Position numbers and translations under genes: made by a program. 64,000 nt of DNA from NCBI GenBank assembly GCA_002343775.1, contig DDSH01000012.1:62001-126000 (forward strand). Direction: 5' to 3'. Positions 33,203 through 40,265 of the stretch are shown one piece after another. The stretch's first letter is position 1; every line of letters starts with the position of its first letter. This stretch comes from Anaerolineales bacterium UBA2395 (GTDB lineage Bacteria > Chloroflexota > Anaerolineae > Anaerolineales > Villigracilaceae). A model generated the notes under the pieces. That model searched no databases, had not been told where the DNA came from, and worked only from the letters and a program-made list of their open reading frames with translations.

Positions 33203-34521
33203 TTACCGAAATTGACCGCGCCGCGTTGGGGGATATCCGCAACCCCGCCTTCCGCGCTTACGCTTCGCGCTACGTTGACATTAGCGAAGACTTTATTGAA
33301 CAGATTGGCAAGTTTGGCGTGCCGCTCAAAGCGGAGGACGGGCAGGAGATGAAAACCCGTTTGGAGCGATTGCGCGAAAAAGGCGCGCATGTCCGCAACG
33401 ATGAGCGCAGCGTGTATATCAATAACATCTCGCCCGCCTGCCTTGCCTGCCAGACGGGCGTGGGCAGCGCCACGCTGTTCGTTTCCTTGAAATGTCATCG
33501 GCAGTGTTTCTTTTGCTTCAACCCGAATCAAGAAAATTACGAGGGCTTCTCGGCGCAGACCCGCGACCTGAGCGCCGACCTGCAAGAGTTCAAGCGCCGC
33601 GACGCGTGTATGAAGCATTTGGCGCTGACGGGCGGCGAGCCGCTTTTATACAAGGAAGAAACGCTGGAATTTTTCCGTGAAGCGCAGCGGCTGTTCCCTG
33701 GCGTTTACACGCGCCTCTACACCAGCGGCGACCACGCCGATACCGCCACGCTGACGGCGTTGAAAGAGGCGGGCTTGCAGGAGATTCGCTTCAGCATCCG
33801 CGTGGAGGACAGCCCGCAGGCGATCCGTCACACGCTGGGAAGAATCGAAGAAGCGAAAGAGTACATCCCGTTTGTGATGGTCGAAATGCCCGTCCTGCCT
33901 GGCAAACTGGACGAGATGAAAGACCTCCTGCGCGAGTTGGAGCGCATCGGCATTTTCAGCATCAACCTGCTGGAGTTTTGCTTCCCACTCTTCAACGCCG
34001 AGGAATACAACCAGCGCGGTTACGCGGTCAAGACGCCGCCCTATCGCGTTACGTACAACTACTGGTACGCGGGCGGACTGCCTGTGGCGCAAAGCGAACT
34101 GGACTCGCTGGAACTGCTCGAATTTGCATTGGACAACGGTTTCAAGATGGGCGTCCATTACTGCTCACTGGAGAACAAGCACACCGGGCAGGTCTATCAG
34201 CAGAATCACAGCGAGTTTGCGCCAGAGATGGCGTTGGCGTCGAAAAAGGATTTTTTCTTTAAGACCGCCAAAGTCTTCGGCGAGGATGTTCCCCGCGTGA
34301 AAAAAGTTTTGGAAAAGAGGAAAAAAGCCATATACAACTACCAGAAACAATTCGATTGCCTGGAGTTTCACGTCCGCGACATCCGCGCCCTGCAGGGCTT
34401 GGACGTGGAAATCGGCATCGCTACCAGCATCCTGGAACAGCGCGGTGGCGAAACGCTGACGCGCGAACTCAAAATGGAATTCACCACCCCCAGACTTTTC
34501 GATCTGGAGATGGATATCTAA
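33199..34521 (+). CDS. Radical SAM protein linked to the molybdoenzyme cluster
   Basis: 440 residues. The radical SAM motif is LKCHRQCFFCFN (C-x3-C-x2-C, about residues 99-106), followed by LALTGGEPLL (GGE, SAM binding). An extra N-terminal CLAC lies before it. Start ATG overlaps the polyferredoxin stop. I do not recognise a named subfamily. The context (TorD, polyferredoxin, Tat genes, two molybdoenzymes) suggests a maturation or modification role for a molybdoenzyme or its cofactor. No SPASM-type Cys-rich C terminus is visible. Confidence 0.85.
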   Translation: MITEIDRAALGDIRNPAFRAYASRYVDISEDFIEQIGKFGVPLKAEDGQEMKTRLERLREKGAHVRNDERSVYINNISPACLACQTGVGSATLFVSLKCHRQCFFCFNPNQENYEGFSAQTRDLSADLQEFKRRDACMKHLALTGGEPLLYKEETLEFFREAQRLFPGVYTRLYTSGDHADTATLTALKEAGLQEIRFSIRVEDSPQAIRHTLGRIEEAKEYIPFVMVEMPVLPGKLDEMKDLLRELERIGIFSINLLEFCFPLFNAEEYNQRGYAVKTPPYRVTYNYWYAGGLPVAQSELDSLELLEFALDNGFKMGVHYCSLENKHTGQVYQQNHSEFAPEMALASKKDFFFKTAKVFGEDVPRVKKVLEKRKKAIYNYQKQFDCLEFHVRDIRALQGLDVEIGIATSILEQRGGETLTRELKMEFTTPRLFDLEMDI

Positions 34522-34551
34522 CTCAGTTATTTGCGATAAGGAGAAAACACC

Positions 34552-34734
34552 ATGTTTCATTTGGGAACCACTGAACTGATCATCATCCTGGTCATTGTCC
34601 TGCTGCTCTTCGGCGTTGGGCGCATCGGTAAAATTGCCGGCGAACTGGGCGGCGGTATTCGCGCCTTCCGCGACGGCTTGAACAAGGATGAAGAAAACAA
34701 GGCTACAAAACAGGAACAGGAGGTCAAATCATAA
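34552..34734 (+). CDS. tatA: Sec-independent translocase subunit TatA
   Basis: 60 residues. One TM (ELIIILVIVLLLFGVGRI) followed by the FG-hinge and the amphipathic helix KIAGELGGGIRAFRDGL with a charged tail. This is the pore-forming subunit of the twin-arginine translocase, which moves folded cofactor-containing proteins. Start preceded by AAGGAGAAAACACC. Confidence 0.92.
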   Translation: MFHLGTTELIIILVIVLLLFGVGRIGKIAGELGGGIRAFRDGLNKDEENKATKQEQEVKS

Positions 34735-34740
34735 ACCGCC

Positions 34741-35532
34741 GTGACCGCTAAACCTGACCTAATTTCCAAGCCCCGCCGTGGCTGGGCGGGGTACTTCCGC
34801 GCTTTCGGGCGCGCCCATCGCAAAGCTAGCGCGCAGATGGAAACTTCCATGCCGCTCTTGCGTCACCTGGATGAACTGCGCAAGCGCGTCTTCAAGGCGT
34901 TTGCGGCGGTCATCGTTGGCGTAGGAGTTAGTTTCGCCTTCACCGAGCAGGCGATCAACTACCTGGCTTCTCCCATCGGCGGGAGCGAGGCGCTGGTCTC
35001 CATCGAAGTCACCGAAAACATCGCGGTCTATATGCGCGTCGCCCTGCTCGGCGGGGTGATTCTGGGGATGCCGGTCATCCTCTATCAAACCATGCGATTC
35101 ATCCTGCCCGGCTTGCAAGGACGCGAGAAACTCTGGCTCATTCTGGGCATTCCCTTTGCCAGCCTGCTCTTTGTGGGGGGCGTGGCATTCACCTGGTTCG
35201 TGATGATTCCCACCGCTGTGCCGTTCCTGACCAGTTTCATCGGCATCACCACGCAGGTGCGTCCCGCCAGTTACTTTGACTTCATCACCAACCTGATGTT
35301 TTGGATTGGCTTGAGTTTTGAAATGCCCATCGTCTTCACGCTGTTGGCGCGGCTGAAATTTGTCACCGCCAAACAACTGGCAAGCGGCTGGCGCTACGCG
35401 GTGGTTGCCATCACCATCGTGGCGGCGGCGATCACCCCCACCGTGGATCCGGTCAACATGGGGCTGGTGACGCTTCCGCTGATGGGCTTGTATATCGTCA
35501 GCATTGTTCTGGCGTGGATCGCCGGGAGGTAA
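34741..35532 (+). CDS. tatC: Sec-independent translocase subunit TatC
   Basis: 263 residues, GTG start, 6 nt after tatA. Six TMs. Family motifs: MPLLRHLDELRKRVFKAF at the N-terminal cytoplasmic region and PVILYQTMRFILPGLQGREK in the first loop. The charged first 30 residues precede the conserved part. TatC recognises twin-arginine signals; the DmsA-like protein encoded 540 nt downstream has such a signal. Confidence 0.95.
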   Translation: MTAKPDLISKPRRGWAGYFRAFGRAHRKASAQMETSMPLLRHLDELRKRVFKAFAAVIVGVGVSFAFTEQAINYLASPIGGSEALVSIEVTENIAVYMRVALLGGVILGMPVILYQTMRFILPGLQGREKLWLILGIPFASLLFVGGVAFTWFVMIPTAVPFLTSFIGITTQVRPASYFDFITNLMFWIGLSFEMPIVFTLLARLKFVTAKQLASGWRYAVVAITIVAAAITPTVDPVNMGLVTLPLMGLYIVSIVLAWIAGR

Positions 35533-35534
35533 AT

Positions 35535-35768
35535 ATGGACATCTTTGGAATTGGCGGCGCGGAACTGCTGGTCATCCTGCTCGTGGCGGGCATCATCCTG
35601 GGACCTGAGCGGCTTGCCCGCGTGGGGCGTGAAGCGGGAAAATTCATCCGCAACGCCAAAGCCTACTTCAGTTCACTGAGCGGCGAATTGAAAACTGAAC
35701 TCGACATGCTGGACGAATTGCGTGACGTCAAACGTGAGGTGGATAAAACATTGGGAAAATCCACCTGA
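35535..35768 (+). CDS. tatB: TatA/B-family translocase subunit (probable TatB)
   Basis: 77 residues from ATG 35535 (ribosome site GGGAGGTAA overlapping the tatC stop). TM ELLVILLVAGIILGPERLARV has the TatB-like GPERL motif, followed by an amphipathic helix and an acidic coiled tail. With tatA and tatC it forms a complete Tat system dedicated to this cluster. The open frame extends upstream into tatC, but no ribosome site supports that start. Confidence 0.85.
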   Translation: MDIFGIGGAELLVILLVAGIILGPERLARVGREAGKFIRNAKAYFSSLSGELKTELDMLDELRDVKREVDKTLGKST

Positions 35769-35810
35769 AACCCCCGCCTCGTTCCTGACCTTGAAGCAGG
35801 TCCCCCGACC

Positions 35811-35842
35811 AAAACTCCGTCCCTGTTGACGGAGTTTTTTTT
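35811..35842 (+). terminator. Rho-independent terminator of the Mo/Tat operon
   Basis: AAAACTCCGTC and GACGGAGTTTT, an 11-bp stem around a 6-nt loop, running into a T tract. It ends the operon that starts at about 24.5 kb. Confidence 0.92.
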
Positions 35843-35916
35843 CGCCCCCAAAAATCACCCGACTGGGTGAGGGCGGAATTCCACCGTAGAGTGATGACCG
35901 CTGGAGAGCAAATAGT

Positions 35917-35955
35917 TACACTGATGGTGTAGAAAACCACAAGGGCTTCCCTTGT
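35917..35955. promoter_or_regulatory. Two perfect palindromes upstream of the DmsABC operon
   Basis: TACAC-TGATG-GTGTA (35917-35931) and ACAAGGG-CTT-CCCTTGT (35939-35955) lie 8 nt apart in the 230-nt leader of the dmsA-like gene. They could be operators for one of the NarL-type regulators encoded upstream or leader hairpins. The rest of 35843-36071 shows no gene. Confidence 0.45.
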
Positions 35956-36071
35956 CCACTTCGATTTTTGGAGAATGCATTTGAGCAAAAAAACGAAACC
36001 GATCAACTGTTTTGTCCCGCTCCTGGTGGAGCAAATTGTCCATTCCGCAGAAACAATTCTGGAGGAAGAAA

Positions 36072-38669
36072 ATGAATGAAGAAAGCATGATTCAAAAAGC
36101 CCTGACCAACACGGTCCTCACCCGGCGCAGTTTCCTAAAATGGAGCGCGGCGCTGGGCGGAACCGCCGCGTTGGCAGGCGGCATGAACCTCGGCTTGAAA
36201 ACAGTCGAGGCGGCTGTGCAAAACGCCGCAGAGACAGACGGAAAATGGGTGACGGTAGCCTGCTGGCATAACTGCGGCGGACGCTGTCTGCTCAAAGCCC
36301 ATGTGGTTGATGGTGTGGTGACCCGGGTTAAGTCTGACGACACTCACCCCGACAGCCCCAATTTCCCGGTTCAGCGCGCGTGCGTACGCGGACGTTCCCA
36401 GCGTATGCAGGTCTTTGGCGCAGACCGATTGAAATACCCCATGAAGCGAAAGAACTGGGCGCCTGGTGGCGGCAAGAAGGAACTGCGCGGCAAGGATGAA
36501 TGGGTGCGCATTTCGTGGGATGAAGCGCTGGATATATTTGCGACCGAAACCAAACGAATCTTAGATGAACACGGGAACAAATCCATCTATGCCAGCTCGT
36601 ATGGAGACGCGTTTGGCGCTCTGTATTACGACCCCATGTCGCGCATCTTCAGCGTTTTGGGCGGTAATGTCGGCGCCTGGGGAACGGTCTCTTGGGGAGC
36701 ATGGCCTGCGCCAAGCATCCACATGATGGGTGGATTCCCCAATACCAACGATCGCCTAGACCTTCAAAATTCTAAGCTAATTGTGCTTTGGGGAGCCAAT
36801 CCTGCCTGGAGCCGTCAGGGAAACACGACTTCGTTCTACATGGAAGCGAAGCGGGCTGGAGCAAGGATTATCTGTGTGGATCCGATGTACTCTGCCACGG
36901 CAAAGACACTGGCGGACGAATGGATTCCCTGCCGCCCTGGCACGGATACCGCTCTGCTGTTGGCTATTGCTTACCACATGATCGAAAACAACCTGCAGGA
37001 TCAGGCTTTCCTTGACACCTACGCGGTTGGTTTTGATCGCGATCACATGCCGGAGGGCGCAGACCCCAAGGAGAATTTTAAGGACTATGTGCTCGGTAAG
37101 TATGATGGCACACCCAAGTCTCCTGAATGGGCTTCGGAAATTTGCGGTACCCATCCCAGCGTGATTCGCTCGCTGGCTCAGCAAATAGCAACCACCAAAC
37201 CTGCGGCATTTATCAGCTCCTATGCGCCTGCGCGAACGAACCGCGGCGAGCAATATGCCCAGGCATTTTTCACAGTTGGTTGGATGACCGGCAATGTCGG
37301 CATTCCGGGCGGCGTGGTAACCTGGGATCCACTGCCAGGCGGACCGCCACTGGTCAAACTTGGACCTCGTGGAACAAGTTATATAGACAATCCCTTATTT
37401 CCATCAAAATACCTGTTCCCGTTCCCTGATCCGGCGGATGAGACTTGGACGGGGCTCAACTGGTCCGAACAATGGGACGCCATCCTGAACGGAGAATACA
37501 CTGCAGGCGTGCGCGGGAAACAGCCCATTGACATCCGCATGATCTACCACGGTCACAGCGCCATGCTCAATCAATCGCCAAGTTTAAACAAAGGCATTGA
37601 AGCACATCGCAAAGTAGAGTTTGTCGTGTCAGCGTCGCAGTTTCTTACCACCAACTCCAAGTACGCTGATCTGGTCTTCCCAGTAACGACCTACTGGGAG
37701 CGCGTTGGAGACTTAATATCCGCCAATCGCGAGTCCATCTTCTGGTGGCAGCAAGCCAGCCAGCCGTTGTTCGAGGCGAAGAGTGACCTTGACATTGCGC
37801 TTGCTCTGGCTGAGAAAATGGGAATTGATATTGAAATGATTCCCTTTGAACAGGTTATATTTAACCAGGTCGCTGGGGCTGAAGTCATCAAACCTGACGG
37901 CTCAGGTTTTGAAAAGCTAGTCACCATTACCACCGATGACATTAAGGAATGGGGTGTGGAAGGCGAACCCCAAAAAGGGCGCATCGCGCTCAAAGAGTTC
38001 CAGGAGCAGGGTGTTTACCAGGTCGAACGCAAACCCGGTGACAGATTCACCCACATTCAACTAAAGGCTTTCCGGGATGACCCAGTCGCTAACCCGGTTG
38101 GCACTCCCAGCGGAAAGTTGCAAATTCACAGCGCCAACCTCGCCGGTCATATCGCCGCGTTTGGGTGGGATGAGATCGCGCCAATTGCAAAGTATGAGCC
38201 GCCCGTGGAAGGATACGAAGGAACGCTAGACGGCAAATATCCGTTACAGTTGTGGACACCGCATTATTTGCGTCGCAGCCACTCGGTCTTCGACAATGTT
38301 ACCTGGCTGCGTGAAGCTTTCCCGCAGGAAGTCTGGATGAACCCCATGGACGCCAAAGCGCGCGGCATCGAACAGGGCGACACCATTAAAATCACGACAA
38401 AGCACGGCACCGCATTACGCCACGTCAAGGTGGATGCCGGTATCATGCCCGGCACGATCGCAACCGGCGAAGGCGCCTGGGCCGACCGTGACGATAATAC
38501 AGGAATTGACATGGCTGGTGCAACCAATAGTCTGTGCGGTCCTGTTCCAACAGGGCAGGGTGTTCAAGGGTGGAATACTACCAATGCCCAAGTCGAAATA
38601 TGGACTGGGAAACCAATTGGAGCGGATTATAAACAGCCTCAACGCATCATCTTTGGAGAGGAGGCATAA
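36072..38669 (+). CDS. dmsA: Tat-exported DmsA-like molybdopterin oxidoreductase
   Basis: 865 residues from ATG 36072, preceded by GGAGGAAGAA. The signal TRRSFLKWSAALGGTAALAG (Arg18-Arg19) is a clear twin-arginine leader. Mature protein: Fe-S motif CWHNCGGRCLLKAHVV...ACVRG, pterin motif VLWGANPAWSRQGNTTSF, and probable Mo ligand Ser in WGTVSWGAW aligned to the Ser of DMSO reductases. The C-terminal domain has HYLRRSHSVFDNVTWLREAFP. It is expected at the outer face of the membrane, reducing a terminal acceptor such as DMSO, TMAO or a related oxide; the natural substrate is not shown. Operon with dmsB and dmsC homologues. Confidence 0.92.
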   Translation: MNEESMIQKALTNTVLTRRSFLKWSAALGGTAALAGGMNLGLKTVEAAVQNAAETDGKWVTVACWHNCGGRCLLKAHVVDGVVTRVKSDDTHPDSPNFPVQRACVRGRSQRMQVFGADRLKYPMKRKNWAPGGGKKELRGKDEWVRISWDEALDIFATETKRILDEHGNKSIYASSYGDAFGALYYDPMSRIFSVLGGNVGAWGTVSWGAWPAPSIHMMGGFPNTNDRLDLQNSKLIVLWGANPAWSRQGNTTSFYMEAKRAGARIICVDPMYSATAKTLADEWIPCRPGTDTALLLAIAYHMIENNLQDQAFLDTYAVGFDRDHMPEGADPKENFKDYVLGKYDGTPKSPEWASEICGTHPSVIRSLAQQIATTKPAAFISSYAPARTNRGEQYAQAFFTVGWMTGNVGIPGGVVTWDPLPGGPPLVKLGPRGTSYIDNPLFPSKYLFPFPDPADETWTGLNWSEQWDAILNGEYTAGVRGKQPIDIRMIYHGHSAMLNQSPSLNKGIEAHRKVEFVVSASQFLTTNSKYADLVFPVTTYWERVGDLISANRESIFWWQQASQPLFEAKSDLDIALALAEKMGIDIEMIPFEQVIFNQVAGAEVIKPDGSGFEKLVTITTDDIKEWGVEGEPQKGRIALKEFQEQGVYQVERKPGDRFTHIQLKAFRDDPVANPVGTPSGKLQIHSANLAGHIAAFGWDEIAPIAKYEPPVEGYEGTLDGKYPLQLWTPHYLRRSHSVFDNVTWLREAFPQEVWMNPMDAKARGIEQGDTIKITTKHGTALRHVKVDAGIMPGTIATGEGAWADRDDNTGIDMAGATNSLCGPVPTGQGVQGWNTTNAQVEIWTGKPIGADYKQPQRIIFGEEA

Positions 38670-38671
38670 CC

Positions 38672-39295
38672 ATGGCTAAGCAAAAAGCTTTTTACTTTGA
38701 TGCAAGCGCCTGCATTGGCTGTAAAGCCTGTCAAATCGCCTGCAAAGATAAGCATGATCTTCCACTTGGCGTACGCTGGCGCAGGGTATTTGAGTATGGT
38801 GGAGGAAGTTGGGTAGAGCAAAATGGAGTCAAGGTTCCAAGTTCTCTTTTCTCCAGTTACCTCTCCACCGCCTGTCAGCACTGCGAGAGTCCGGTCTGTC
38901 GCGATGTCTGCCCAGTACAAGCCATCACCAAACGGGACGACGGCATTGTCATCCTGGACAGCGAAAAGTGCATTGGCTGCCGCTACTGTGAATGGGCGTG
39001 CCCCTATGGCGCGCCGCAGTTCAATGAAGAAACCAAAGCCATGACCAAGTGCCACTTCTGCTACGACCTGCAGGCACAGGGACTGAACCCCGCCTGCGTG
39101 GACGCCTGCGTCATGCGCTGTCTGGATTATGGCGAGCTGGATGAACTACGCGCCAAATACGGCGACCTCAACGAAATCGAACCCCTGCCGACCAACGAGA
39201 TCACCCACCCGTCGCTTGTGATTACCCCGCACAAGCACTCGCAAAAAAGCGGCGCAGGCACCGGCAGAATCCTCAACCTAGAAGAGGAGGTGTGA
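38672..39295 (+). CDS. dmsB: DmsB-like 4Fe-4S subunit
   Basis: 207 residues. Four Cys groups: CIGCKACQIACKDKH, CQHCESPVCRDVCPVQA, CIGCRYCEWACPYGA and CHFCYDLQAQGLNPACVDACV. Typical DmsB, carrying four 4Fe-4S clusters between the membrane anchor and the catalytic subunit. No own signal peptide, consistent with piggy-back Tat export with DmsA. Two nt after dmsA. Confidence 0.93.
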   Translation: MAKQKAFYFDASACIGCKACQIACKDKHDLPLGVRWRRVFEYGGGSWVEQNGVKVPSSLFSSYLSTACQHCESPVCRDVCPVQAITKRDDGIVILDSEKCIGCRYCEWACPYGAPQFNEETKAMTKCHFCYDLQAQGLNPACVDACVMRCLDYGELDELRAKYGDLNEIEPLPTNEITHPSLVITPHKHSQKSGAGTGRILNLEEEV

Positions 39296-39296
39296 T

Positions 39297-40217
39297 ATGA
39301 ACGTACATGATTGGGCGCTAATAACATTCACCATCCTGGTGCAAATGTCCGTTGGCAGTATGTGGGTACTGGGCACGGTTCACTTCTTCTCCGCCCGTAA
39401 GTACGGCATGGAAGAGGCAGACCGCATGAGCGACCGCGCCTTGCTTGCCATTGTGCCGGTCATCGCTCTGGGCTTTCTGGCGTCTCTGCTTCACCTAGGC
39501 GATCCGTTCAACGCGCCGCGCGCCGTGACGAACATCACCAACTCCTGGTTGAGCCGCGAGATTTTCTTCGGCGTGGTCTTTGCCGGGCTGGCAGTGGTCT
39601 TCGCCTTCATGCAATGGCGCAAGCTCGGTTCATTCGGACTGCGCAACGTCGTCGCCTGGCTGTCTGCCCTGGCAGGGCTGGTCCTGGTTCTCAGCATGTC
39701 CATGGTCTACATGTTGCCTTCGCAACCAGCATGGAATTCATGGAATACGCCAATATCCTTCTTCACTACCACTTTCCTGTTGGGCGTGATGGCAATGGGT
39801 GCCGCCTTGGTTGCCAATTTCGTCTATGAAAAACGCAAAAATACTGGAAAGACCTCAAACCAGTTGGAAATATTGCGCGCAACCTTGCGGTGGATTTCCA
39901 TCGCTGCCATCGTCCTGCTTGGCATTCACCTGATCGCCCTGCCGCTTTACATGGTCACGCTTGCCGCCGGAAGCAAAGCCGGGCTGGCAACCGTTCAGCT
40001 GCTGGCTGGCTCCTTTGGCTGGTATCTGGGGTTGCGCGTGGCGTTTTTGGTGATCGGGGCTGGCGTCTTTGCCATGTTCCTCTATCGCTATGCCTTGAGC
40101 GCGGGCGAAGAGAAAATATTAAGTACCCTCGCCTACGCCGCCTTTGTGATGGTCCTTGCAGCGGAAGTTCTGGGACGCTTCATGTTCTACGCAGCACACG
40201 TTCGCATTGGCATCTAG
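39297..40217 (+). CDS. dmsC: DmsC-like membrane anchor subunit
   Basis: 306 residues with about eight TM helices. Starts MNVHDWALITFTILVQMSVGSMW, with FLASLLHLGDPFNAPRAVTNITNSWLSREI (His and the L-G-x-P-x-x-A region, positions 60-90) as in DmsC. It would oxidise menaquinol and pass electrons to DmsB. Directly follows dmsB, overlapping ribosome site GAGGAGGTG. Confidence 0.92.
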   Translation: MNVHDWALITFTILVQMSVGSMWVLGTVHFFSARKYGMEEADRMSDRALLAIVPVIALGFLASLLHLGDPFNAPRAVTNITNSWLSREIFFGVVFAGLAVVFAFMQWRKLGSFGLRNVVAWLSALAGLVLVLSMSMVYMLPSQPAWNSWNTPISFFTTTFLLGVMAMGAALVANFVYEKRKNTGKTSNQLEILRATLRWISIAAIVLLGIHLIALPLYMVTLAAGSKAGLATVQLLAGSFGWYLGLRVAFLVIGAGVFAMFLYRYALSAGEEKILSTLAYAAFVMVLAAEVLGRFMFYAAHVRIGI

Positions 40218-40227
40218 CTAAATTCAT

Positions 40228-40254
40228 GGGTGGGGAGGCTGCGCCTCCCCACCC
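40228..40254 (+). terminator. Strong hairpin after dmsC, possible transcription stop
   Basis: GGGTGGGGAGGC and GCCTCCCCACCC, a 12-bp perfect GC-rich stem with a TGC loop 10 nt after dmsC. No T tract follows, so it may be a Rho-dependent or mRNA-stabilising element, or a dispersed repeat, rather than a classical terminator. Confidence 0.5.
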
Positions 40255-40265
40255 TCAAATCCCCC

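Noticed and set aside
36012..36071. Earlier start for the DmsA-like protein
   Set aside because: GGAGGA ribosome site and twin-arginine leader position support ATG 36072.
40230..40265. Earlier start for the WD40 protein
   Set aside because: It lies inside a perfect 12-bp hairpin and adds residues before the signal peptide.
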